Of a DNA stretch of 64,000 nucleotides, positions 41,893 through 47,575 are shown piece by piece. The DNA is from Lachnospiraceae bacterium. Lineage in GTDB: Bacteria > Bacillota > Clostridia > Lachnospirales > Lachnospiraceae. Both the position numbers and the translations under genes were made by a program. The notes beneath the pieces are model-generated. The model saw nothing but the letters and a program-made list of their open reading frames with translations, was not told the origin of the DNA and searched no databases. Location: contig NBBL01000002.1 of assembly GCA_002892395.1 (NCBI GenBank), positions 186,001 to 250,000 of the forward strand. The letters are read 5' to 3'. How positions within the stretch are numbered: the stretch's first letter is position 1; every line of letters starts with the position of its first letter.

Positions 41893-42729
41893 TCATAATA
41901 CAGCTTGTGATTTATGCGAATGGTTCATCATCAACTCTCGGGGTATAACAATATCCACCACGTAAACTTCAAGACCGTCCTCCAGCACAGTTTTTCGATG
42001 GTTAAAATCTATCCAACTGATTCCATCTTCATAAAACCAGCTCAGATAATCACCTCCGTCTATAGGCTCTATTCCAAGAAATCTGTAGAAGTCATTTATA
42101 CAGACATCTCCGCCAAGACTCCAATTCCTATTCAAGTGATACTCAGCTTCCAGTACTTGAGCAATCGTATTCTCAAAGTATCTTCTTGAAAAGGTGTCAA
42201 AAAATAGACGCATGTCATCTGGATTACGCTCATCAAAAGATAGCGAAGTTGATTCACAAATTCCATCAGCTGTAATGTATATGTCCCTAGCACGTTCCGC
42301 TGCGATAGCATCAATAATTTTCTGATGAGCTTCTTCGCCGTATAATTCTTTTAATTTATCCTTATAATTGTTATATGAGTCATTCAGTAATGCGTAAGCA
42401 CTGGTGAATACTGCCTGTTGATGTTTACTCAGCACGTTCGCACCAAATATACAGAATATCGTTGCGGTTCCGCTGATAGCTGCTGGAATATAGCAGACCC
42501 ATGCCGATTTAACGGCTTCGAATCTGCTATAAGCCTTCGGATCTCCATTGTGATTTGCCTTACTGTCAGCTCTGATTTTACGAAGAGCCTTTGGTGTCGC
42601 ACGTACAGCTAATATCGATGTTGCAATAACACCAGCCGCACCAAGCCCGGACAGTATTGTCGGTGATGCTTTTCTCAGATAGATTTTCGACCTCTGAGCA
42701 AGTCTTTGAAAATTTGGTTTCTTCATCAT
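41893..42729 (-). CDS. DUF6353 family protein, paralogue 3
   Basis: 278 residues from ATG 42729 (the ATG at 42726 is also possible), behind AAAGGAG. Same layout as the other two: ASPTILSGLGAAGVIATSIL, VRATPKALRKI, CYIPAAISGTATIFCIFGAN, a KHQQAVFTSAYALLNDSYN segment and a C-terminal FFDTFSRRYFENTIAQVLEA plus VCINDFYRFLGIEPIDGGDY. Its last codons (HSHKSQAVL) run through element copy K. Confidence 0.78.
   Translation of the reverse strand: MMKKPNFQRLAQRSKIYLRKASPTILSGLGAAGVIATSILAVRATPKALRKIRADSKANHNGDPKAYSRFEAVKSAWVCYIPAAISGTATIFCIFGANVLSKHQQAVFTSAYALLNDSYNNYKDKLKELYGEEAHQKIIDAIAAERARDIYITADGICESTSLSFDERNPDDMRLFFDTFSRRYFENTIAQVLEAEYHLNRNWSLGGDVCINDFYRFLGIEPIDGGDYLSWFYEDGISWIDFNHRKTVLEDGLEVYVVDIVIPRELMMNHSHKSQAVL
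41894..41920 (-). promoter_or_regulatory. Repeated intergenic element, copy K (candidate phage promoter)
   Basis: TTCGCA, 14 bases, then TATTATGAAAGGAG, 17 bases before ATG 41877. It overlaps the 3' end of the DUF6353 gene, so coding and element sequence coincide. Confidence 0.6.
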
Positions 42730-42848
42730 GTTCTCCTTTCGTTTTATTTCATGGCATGTAATAAATCTAGGACATCTGTGGATATGCCCACTGCTACTGA
42801 AAACATATTGTTGTCTGGACTGTTTTTTGAAAACCGATCCACCGTTCA

Positions 42849-43010
42849 TCAGAAGTCACTAACAAATATGATGAATTCATCAATCAATCCGGATTTCTTT
42901 GGATAAAGTCTGCCGACGATGTGCCTTTTCAACGCATCAATAACCCATGCTGAATAGCTCGATTTTTTCAAGTTCTTTCTTCCATTTCCAACCGAATAGA
43001 AATCACGCAT
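42849..43010 (-). CDS. Hypothetical phage protein (53 aa, start uncertain)
   Basis: The likely start is ATG 43010, or a TTG about 13 codons upstream (TYFYATRIHL). Basic and aromatic: DFYSVGNGRKNLKKSSYSAW, then DALKRHIVGRLYPKKSGLID. A good AAAGGAGAGAACAG at 43063-43077 serves a different frame that stops after 17 codons, so a frameshift in the start region is possible. Confidence 0.4.
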   Translation of the reverse strand: MRDFYSVGNGRKNLKKSSYSAWVIDALKRHIVGRLYPKKSGLIDEFIIFVSDF

Positions 43011-43088
43011 CAGATGGATGCGTGTCGCATAAAAATAAGTCAAGTCGTTCGATAGACATCTGTTCTCTCCTTTCTGCAAAAATAAAAG

Positions 43089-43163
43089 AGAAACAGGATG
43101 GACTCGAACCATCGACTTCAAGACTTTAATTGTCTCGTGCTCTACCAACTGAGCTACTGTCTC
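43089..43163 (-). tRNA. Phage tRNA with nine-base anticodon loop
   Basis: A full cloverleaf of 75 bases: acceptor GAGACAG/CTGTTTC, D-arm GCTC/GAGC with AGTTGGTA, T-arm GATGG/CCATC with TTCGAGT, five-base variable loop AAGTC. The anticodon stem CGAGA/TCTTG encloses CAATTAAAG, nine bases instead of seven. If C and G pair, a seven-base loop AATTAAA would put TTA in the anticodon place, which would read the stop UAA, but then the universal U33 is lost. TAA (leucine) with U33 is the other reading. CCA is not encoded. Identity stays open. Confidence 0.75.
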
Positions 43164-43164
43164 T

Positions 43165-43191
43165 CATAATATGCCTTGTAAATTTTGCGAA
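43165..43191 (-). promoter_or_regulatory. Repeated intergenic element, copy F (candidate phage promoter)
   Basis: TTCGCA, 14 bases, then ATATTATG, ending two bases before the mature 5' end of the tRNA. It follows directly on the terminator at 43205-43219. Confidence 0.65.
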
Positions 43192-43204
43192 GTAAAAGAA
43201 AAAA

Positions 43205-43219
43205 GGCGTTGTATGCGCC
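43205..43219 (-). terminator. Intrinsic terminator
   Basis: GGCGC ATACA ACGCC-type stem, then TTTTTTCTTTT on the minus strand. Confidence 0.7.
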
Positions 43220-43227
43220 CCTCTCGG

Positions 43228-43446
43228 TTAATTCATCCCCATGCTCTTTAAGATGCTCATCAGCTCGTCTTTATCGAGTTCCGCATCTACATCCAGATGA
43301 AGATGAGTCTTTCCATCACTTATAATGGTAATAGCCTCGTTCAACTGAATATCAATGTTGTATCCAGTTTTCTTGCGTATTACCATCTTTATTGCTTTAG
43401 AAATAATTCCCCTCGTGAATTTCGATGCTATTCTCATTTCGTCCAT
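43228..43446 (-). CDS. Hypothetical phage protein (72 aa)
   Basis: ATG 43446 behind AAAAGGAGC. Helix then strand pattern (SKAIKMVIRKKTGYNIDIQL, then AITIISDGKTHLHLDVDAEL). The function is unknown. It has its own element copy and terminator. Confidence 0.55.
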   Translation of the reverse strand: MDEMRIASKFTRGIISKAIKMVIRKKTGYNIDIQLNEAITIISDGKTHLHLDVDAELDKDELMSILKSMGMN

Positions 43447-43479
43447 GCTCCTTTTACTCCTTTCAAAGCTTCGGTTTTT

Positions 43480-43506
43480 CATAAAAGGAACTGTTATTTT
43501 GGCGAA
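43480..43506 (-). promoter_or_regulatory. Repeated intergenic element, copy C (candidate phage promoter)
   Basis: TTCGCC, 14 bases, then TTTTATGAAAAA, right after the terminator at 43513-43531 and 34 bases before the next ATG. Confidence 0.6.
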
Positions 43507-43512
43507 AAAGAA

Positions 43513-43531
43513 GAGACGTTGTTAGCGTCTC
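43513..43531 (-). terminator. Intrinsic terminator
   Basis: GAGACGC TAACA ACGTCTC, then TTCTTTTT. Confidence 0.75.
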
Positions 43532-43755
43532 CGTCTCTTTTGGATATGTAACTCAGAAATTCCCAAGGTTAATACGATGGTTGCCACTACTATACCTATA
43601 ATCGCAATAACCATACCAACGGCACTCAAAAATATCCATGCCAGCAAAGCTCCGATAATACTTACCAGTAAAATAGAACTTGCCGTAGCAAAATACTTAA
43701 GAACACCAATCGCATAATCAGTTACTTTTCCGATGGATATATAAGTTTCAATCAT
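43522..43755 (-). CDS. Membrane protein (77 aa)
   Basis: Three hydrophobic stretches (YFATASSILLVSIIGALLAW, then IFLSAVGMVIAIIGIVVATI and VLTLGI) and a basic end (IQKRRRR). AAAGGAG precedes the ATG. The function is unknown; a holin is conceivable from topology but not supported by context. Confidence 0.6.
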   Translation of the reverse strand: MIETYISIGKVTDYAIGVLKYFATASSILLVSIIGALLAWIFLSAVGMVIAIIGIVVATIVLTLGISELHIQKRRRR

Positions 43756-43794
43756 TTTTCTTCTCCTTTATATGAAATTCTTTAGTTCTTTTCC

Positions 43795-43820
43795 CATAAA
43801 AGTCTTTGTAAATTTTGCGC
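43795..43820 (-). promoter_or_regulatory. Repeated intergenic element, copy E (candidate phage promoter)
   Basis: AGCGCA, 14 bases, then TTTTATGGGAAAA, directly at the stop of the upstream gene and 40 bases before ATG 43755. Confidence 0.6.
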
Positions 43821-44180
43821 TCAAATATCACGTCGATCGAAACATGTTTCCCATCTTTGCCTTTGTATAGGTTTCATTTTTAACGCCCACATGATCTGTC
43901 GAATGGTAACCGTAGGATACAATCCATCTGTACACATTCCAGCTCGACTGTCAAAATATTCCTTGAATTTTGGGTGTAAATATAACGAATCTGTCAACCA
44001 GGAATCAACCTCTGTCCAGTATGTACTTTTTGTATCAGAATTAAAACGTTGCTGAATTACGGATAAACCTTTGTCTCCTATCGTGAATAGCGTACAACAA
44101 TTATAAACTGGATGATTGCAAATATATAATTCACCATACATGGACAGATAAATATCCGGTTTTGTATAATGGTATCGCAT
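43821..44180 (-). CDS. Conserved phage protein (119 aa)
   Basis: Aromatic-rich, soluble: HYTKPDIYLSMYGELYICNH, then YWTEVDSWLTDSLYLHPKFK, TDGLYPTVTIRQIMWALKMK and RQRWETCFDRRDI. The strong conservation-type pattern suggests a well-kept phage family; the function is unknown. Confidence 0.65.
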   Translation of the reverse strand: MRYHYTKPDIYLSMYGELYICNHPVYNCCTLFTIGDKGLSVIQQRFNSDTKSTYWTEVDSWLTDSLYLHPKFKEYFDSRAGMCTDGLYPTVTIRQIMWALKMKPIQRQRWETCFDRRDI

Positions 44181-44207
44181 CTATTTCTCCAAACTCCAAA
44201 AAGAAAA

Positions 44208-44232
44208 GAGCCTTAGATTTCTCTAAGACCCT
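44208..44232 (-). terminator. Intrinsic terminator
   Basis: GGGTCTTAGA GAAA TCTAAGGCTC, then TTTTCTTTTT on the minus strand. Confidence 0.85.
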
Positions 44233-44255
44233 TCTCACTTTAGCTAATAATATTT

Positions 44256-44501
44256 TTACTTATTCTTTTGACGATCATCCTCGTCTGCAATGTTGAGAAC
44301 TTCTTCTCTGGTTGGATATACGTTTTCATACTTATTATCTCCCTCACAGCCGTACTCATCTAAATCAACGCTGTGTCCGCAGTGGGAACAAACCAATGTG
44401 TCCTTCCACTCATCTTCGAATTCCATTACGCTTCCACACTCAGAGCAAATATATCGTCCACTCATCATTGCCTTAATCTGTTCTTCATTAAAAATACTCA
44501 T
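44256..44501 (-). CDS. Zinc-ribbon protein (81 aa)
   Basis: ATG 44501 behind AAAGGAG. Two CxxC pairs (YICSECGSVMEF and LVCSHCGHSVDL) form a zinc ribbon, followed by an acidic tail. It may be a transcription or nucleic-acid adaptor. Element copy G is 95 bases upstream. Confidence 0.7.
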   Translation of the reverse strand: MSIFNEEQIKAMMSGRYICSECGSVMEFEDEWKDTLVCSHCGHSVDLDEYGCEGDNKYENVYPTREEVLNIADEDDRQKNK

Positions 44502-44595
44502 GCTAAAATCTCCTTTCAAATTGTCTGTCCGTTACACCTTGCTATAAATATAACGAACATAGTTAATCTGTTCAAGAGATAAAGCCTTATTCTCT

Positions 44596-44619
44596 CATAA
44601 AGAGCCATGTATTTTTCGT
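44596..44619 (-). promoter_or_regulatory. Repeated intergenic element, copy G (candidate phage promoter)
   Basis: ATACGA, then AAAATACATGGC and TCTTTATGAGAG, after the terminator at 44642-44667. A weaker match at the upstream half, but the same layout. Confidence 0.5.
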
Positions 44620-44641
44620 ATTTTTCACGTAAAAAAGAAAA

Positions 44642-44667
44642 GGAGATGCAAATATAATCACATCTCC
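44642..44667 (-). terminator. Intrinsic terminator
   Basis: GGAGATG and CATCTCC around an AT-rich loop, then TTTTCTTTTTT. Confidence 0.8.
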
Positions 44668-44677
44668 CGAAGCATTA

Positions 44678-44998
44678 TTACCACTCGACAATAACTATCT
44701 TATTTTCCTTACAGAAGAAGACTGTAATGATTACATCGGCTTTCAGATCCGTTTGATCAATGTGGTATTGAAATTCAGTTTTTCTATCGTTTCCATTCTT
44801 AACAATCTGACTCTGGATTGTCGGTTCATAATTTTTATTATAGTTGTTGTCCATAATAGTTACGATTCGATTCTGCAAATACTCACTTTCTTCAAATATC
44901 ACTGTAAACTGCCATAAGTAATCCTCGTTCTCTCCGCACGGAATGCTTACCGTTGTCATATTTGTGGTCTTTGGTACTTCAATGTAGATTTTGCTCAT
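44678..44998 (-). CDS. Hypothetical phage protein (106 aa)
   Basis: Beta-rich, soluble (YLWQFTVIFEESEYLQNRIV, then KADVIITVFFCKENKIVIVE). GGAAAGGAG precedes the ATG. No family was recognised. Confidence 0.55.
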   Translation of the reverse strand: MSKIYIEVPKTTNMTTVSIPCGENEDYLWQFTVIFEESEYLQNRIVTIMDNNYNKNYEPTIQSQIVKNGNDRKTEFQYHIDQTDLKADVIITVFFCKENKIVIVEW

Positions 44999-45015
44999 AT
45001 AAAGTCACTCCTTTC

Positions 45016-45041
45016 CATAAAAACACTTGTAAAATACGCGA
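45016..45041 (-). promoter_or_regulatory. Repeated intergenic element, copy H (candidate phage promoter)
   Basis: CTCGCG, about 14 bases, then TTTTTATGGAAAGGAG, after the terminator at 45054-45078 and 18 bases before ATG 44998. Confidence 0.55.
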
Positions 45042-45053
45042 GGTAAAAACGAA

Positions 45054-45078
45054 GAGGACATGCGTTACACACGTCCCC
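45054..45078 (-). terminator. Intrinsic terminator
   Basis: GGGGACGTG and CATGTCCTC around TGTAACG, then TTCGTTTTT. Confidence 0.7.
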
Positions 45079-45098
45079 AACGTTTCAGAATTCCATCT

Positions 45099-45515
45099 CT
45101 AATTCTTCGTAGGTCTAAAACGGTTGATTAACCCTTTGAATGTTGAAGATGTGAAGGTTCCAGTTTCTTCGAACTTAAATCCTTTATTCATCCAGATACC
45201 ATAACACATCAACGGAATCAATAATTCTGCCGATGCAATGCCAACTCTGAAATACCGATCCTTAACCTGCTCTGCAATCTGCTGCGCTTTTAAGTCATTA
45301 TCTTTCGTAGCGGACTCTCCGTCCATAATACGTCGATTGTACTTCTCATCAGCATCCCACACGCTCTTGTTCTCTTCGATTCTCAGCTTGTAAAGCTTCG
45401 TCAGATCATCAATCGCTGTTGATTTCTCTTTGGTTCCGGACTGCAAATCAGATAAAGCCTCAATCTGTGCTGCAATCTCCTCATTTAATAATTCTTCGAT
45501 GTTTTTTTCTTCCAT
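45099..45515 (-). CDS. Conserved phage protein with membrane helix (138 aa)
   Basis: A helical, acidic N-terminal two thirds (LNEEIAAQIEALSDLQSGTK, then AIDDLTKLYKLRIEENKSVW), one hydrophobic helix (VGIASAELLIPLMCYGIWM), and a short polar end (FTSSTFKGLINRFRP). AAAGGAG precedes the ATG. The function is unknown. Confidence 0.6.
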   Translation of the reverse strand: MEEKNIEELLNEEIAAQIEALSDLQSGTKEKSTAIDDLTKLYKLRIEENKSVWDADEKYNRRIMDGESATKDNDLKAQQIAEQVKDRYFRVGIASAELLIPLMCYGIWMNKGFKFEETGTFTSSTFKGLINRFRPTKN

Positions 45516-45550
45516 TTTGTTCTCCTTTCAAATAATTATTAGGTTCATTC

Positions 45551-45576
45551 CATAATAGGGAGTGCTATTTATGCGA
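45551..45576 (-). promoter_or_regulatory. Repeated intergenic element, copy I (candidate phage promoter)
   Basis: TTCGCA, 14 bases, then CTATTATGGAATG, overlapping the last codons (SHK stop) of the upstream gene and 36 bases before ATG 45515. Confidence 0.6.
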
Positions 45577-45777
45577 AATATAGTTTTTCAACTCTACTCG
45601 CAGCCGTACGTAACGCTGTTTATAAATTTTATCCGCCCCGGAACGATCCAACTCGAGAAATAAATAAGGTCCGCTATCTGGATCTGATTCATCAACCCTA
45701 AGCGAACCAACTGGCTTTTCTCTGAATATAAATCGCGCTAATAGCACTCCTGCCATTAGTCCAATTATTAAGCTCAC
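45565..45777 (-). CDS. Small membrane-anchored protein (70 aa)
   Basis: GTG start at 45777 behind GGAGGAACAGC. A membrane helix (SLIIGLMAGVLLARFIF), then KPVGSLRVDESDPDSGPYLF and a C-terminal KQRYVRLRVELKNYISHK. The GxLRxDxSDPDxPYLFLEL pattern recurs in Firmicutes phages; the function is unknown. Confidence 0.65.
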   Translation of the reverse strand: MSLIIGLMAGVLLARFIFREKPVGSLRVDESDPDSGPYLFLELDRSGADKIYKQRYVRLRVELKNYISHK

Positions 45778-45897
45778 CGCTGTTCCTCCTTCCAAAAATG
45801 ATTTTCTGAAAATTACCATCCAACAATTTTTCAAATATCAAAATAGCATGTTTTCCGGTAACCTTTGTCCTGTTTTCTAATCTAGGATAAAAAGAAA

Positions 45898-45913
45898 GAG
45901 CCATTGCTGGCTC
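45898..45913 (-). terminator. Intrinsic terminator
   Basis: GAGCCA GCAA TGGCTC, then TTTCTTTTT. Confidence 0.8.
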
Positions 45914-45919
45914 AATCTG

Positions 45920-46141
45920 TTATTTTATTGATATCACGTTTACCGCTCTAAAACTAACCTCACTCCAATCCGTATAACAATCGTCAAAATGAATGATTGG
46001 TTTGTCATTAACTGTAGAAATCCAAATTACGTCATCACAAATATATGTAACTCTGCATAGAATTCCTTTGTTTTTTCGACACATACCATTAGTGACCACC
46101 AAATCTCCGATTTTTAATTTCTTGAATTCTGTTCTTTTCAT
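45920..46141 (-). CDS. Hypothetical phage protein (73 aa)
   Basis: Beta-rich (KLKIGDLVVTNGMCRKNKGI, then YICDDVIWISTVNDKPIIHF), like a small SH3/KOW-type barrel. AAAGGAG precedes the ATG. The function is unknown. Confidence 0.55.
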   Translation of the reverse strand: MKRTEFKKLKIGDLVVTNGMCRKNKGILCRVTYICDDVIWISTVNDKPIIHFDDCYTDWSEVSFRAVNVISIK

Positions 46142-46158
46142 ACGTCATGCGCTCCTTT

Positions 46159-46185
46159 CATAAAAGGAGTTGGGATTTATGCGAA
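46159..46185 (-). promoter_or_regulatory. Repeated intergenic element, copy D (candidate phage promoter)
   Basis: TTCGCA, 14 bases, then TTTTATGAAAGGAG, between the stop at 46193 and ATG 46141. One of the best matches. Confidence 0.65.
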
Positions 46186-46192
46186 TCGCCAC

Positions 46193-46612
46193 CTATTTCC
46201 GCTCTCGGTTCAGCAGCCAAAAGAATCGCCGGTATAATTCGTAGTAGGCATCCTTACAGCACGGAATGTCTAATCTAGCTTTAAGGATATCGTAGGACCA
46301 CCCCTCTGTTACGGCTTTTAAAATGTACTCTGCCAATTCTCGATCAGTCTGCTCTGCAACCTTCTCGACCATATCTGTACGTTCAGAATAATATGTCTTA
46401 GCCATGGCACATTTTGCAGTCGGATCACCAAGTGCACTGGAGACTACAAACGACGCCCAATCTTTCGGCGGATTAGCGTACCCATCGAGAACCAAATAAG
46501 CTTTTCTCCAAATTGGATACTGAAGACAAAAATGCTTCAGTTCGTAGTAACGATGTTTTTCTATCCAATAAGGATTCTTTTCAGATAGTTCCGGACGTAT
46601 TGTTGTTCCCAT
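46193..46612 (-). CDS. Phage regulator-like protein, sigma-region-4/ArpU-type
   Basis: 139 residues from ATG 46612, overlapping the upstream stop (TGATG). YWIEKHRYYELKHFCLQYPI, then DMVEKVAEQTDRELAEYILK and WSYDILKARLDIPCCKDAYY plus ELYRRFFWLL give a helical protein whose C-terminal part looks like a helix-turn-helix (LDIPCCKDAYYELYRRFF). Proteins of this plan in Firmicutes phages are often regulators of the ArpU/RinA kind. The activity is inferred. Confidence 0.5.
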   Translation of the reverse strand: MGTTIRPELSEKNPYWIEKHRYYELKHFCLQYPIWRKAYLVLDGYANPPKDWASFVVSSALGDPTAKCAMAKTYYSERTDMVEKVAEQTDRELAEYILKAVTEGWSYDILKARLDIPCCKDAYYELYRRFFWLLNRERK

Positions 46613-46863
46613 CAGCGCTTCTCCCCTTTCCACAAATAGCCGGTCTCCTCATACAAACGCTTTGGCGAAATATAAAAATTGATGCGTCCGTACTTAGAGC
46701 TCATGTCTTCAATTTTTGTCACTAACTGACCATTCCTTGTAGCTTTTCCAATCGATAACCATCCAGAAATAATACCGGCCCTAACCCAAGATGCATCTTT
46801 TCCATAGATTCGTGCCACAACCATCACCGGAACTGATCCAGTTGCAAATTCATTTTCACTCAT
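46612..46863 (-). CDS. Small excisionase/MerR-like DNA-binding protein
   Basis: 83 residues. VPVMVVARIYGKDASWVRAG, then IISGWLSIGKATRNG and FYISPKRLYEETGYLWKGEK match a winged-helix excisionase-like fold seen in phage early regions. AAAGGAG precedes the ATG. Probable early regulator or recombination factor. Confidence 0.6.
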   Translation of the reverse strand: MSENEFATGSVPVMVVARIYGKDASWVRAGIISGWLSIGKATRNGQLVTKIEDMSSKYGRINFYISPKRLYEETGYLWKGEKR

Positions 46864-46950
46864 TGACCGCCATCTCCTTTCAACGGCTATTCTAGATTAT
46901 GGATGGCATTCCGTAAAAACAACCTCGGTGGATATAAACAAAAAGAAATA

Positions 46951-46964
46951 GGCTTTGCTAAGCC
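46951..46964 (-). terminator. Short intrinsic terminator
   Basis: GGCTT AGCA AAGCC, then TATTTCTTTTT on the minus strand. It comes after the DUF6431 gene and element copy J. Confidence 0.6.
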
Positions 46965-46991
46965 ACAGTTCTCATTCCGTAAATACGTATT

Positions 46992-47303
46992 CTATTTGCA
47001 TAAAAGCAGTTGCGATTCTTGCGCTTTCCAACGTATCATAGTCATCTCACAGGGGTAATCTTCGTATCCAAAAGTCTCGCATGTGATTAGCCCTTCTATA
47101 ACACCGACTATTATCTCCGATTCATATTGCTTGTATGGGTAAATATAATCTGGCAAGTATCTCCGAATGCATCTACAACCAACGCATTGATACCGTGGTA
47201 CTATGATCCATCTGCCTTTTCGACTCTTCGTACGTACAATTCTACGAATACTATCATAATATTTAAGTTTGCCCCCGCACATCAAACAATTACCGGCAGT
47301 CAT
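46992..47303 (-). CDS. DUF6431-like zinc protein
   Basis: 103 residues from ATG 47303 (AAAGGAATT upstream). CLMCGGKLKYYDSIRRIVRT, then YQCVGCRCIRRYLPDYIYPY and EIIVGVIEGLITCETFGYED: a two-CxxC zinc fold followed by a helical, transposase-like region. DUF6431 proteins resemble the N-terminal, DNA-binding part of transposases. It is the first phage gene after the host junction. Confidence 0.65.
   Translation of the reverse strand: MTAGNCLMCGGKLKYYDSIRRIVRTKSRKGRWIIVPRYQCVGCRCIRRYLPDYIYPYKQYESEIIVGVIEGLITCETFGYEDYPCEMTMIRWKAQESQLLLCK
46999..47024 (-). promoter_or_regulatory. Repeated intergenic element, copy J (candidate phage promoter)
   Basis: AGCGCA, 14 bases, then TTTTATGC, overlapping the end of the DUF6431 gene. 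Here a terminator follows the element, so it may be non-productive or control a short RNA. Confidence 0.45.
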
Positions 47304-47383
47304 ATAGAAAATTCCTTTACCTGTTTTTTTTTTAAGATATATGAACATCGGTAACAATTCAATATTTTGGTAGACATAAAAAA

Positions 47384-47405
47384 TACGCCCAGATGATCAG
47401 GCGTA
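47384..47405 (-). terminator. Intrinsic terminator at the phage edge
   Basis: TACGCC and GGCGTA around TGATCATCTG, then six T on the minus strand. It would stop comEC transcripts before the phage genes. Confidence 0.75.
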
Positions 47406-47575
47406 AAATTATAAACAATGTTCTACTGTACCATTTTCTGTACCATTTTTAAATATAAAGACGTTTTCAGATGACTTCGGACGAAATAATCGGTTTCAAA
47501 AAATCCAGTAAAATCAACGGTTTGAAGCTTGATGAAACTTGTCGAATCCCGAATAGCTATTTCAATAGGAGAGTG
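47406..47575. other. Phage-host junction region with 12-bp tandem repeat
   Basis: About 170 bases with no recognised gene between the phage terminator and the comEC stop. CTGTACCATTTT occurs twice in tandem at 47426-47449, which could be integrase arm sites. Base composition changes from AT-rich to GC-rich around 47.58 kb. The exact attachment core cannot be set without the other prophage end. Confidence 0.45.

Noticed and set aside
43522-43755. Holin assignment for the 77-residue membrane protein
   Set aside because: Topology alone is not enough; the gene is far from the endolysin and has no charge pattern that is decisive.
12424-47024. The repeated element as an ordinary sigma-A promoter
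   Set aside because: TATTAT/TTTTAT could serve as -10, but the conserved box lies only 14 bp upstream and reads TCGCA, not TTGACA; the sequence 17 bp upstream is not conserved as a -35.
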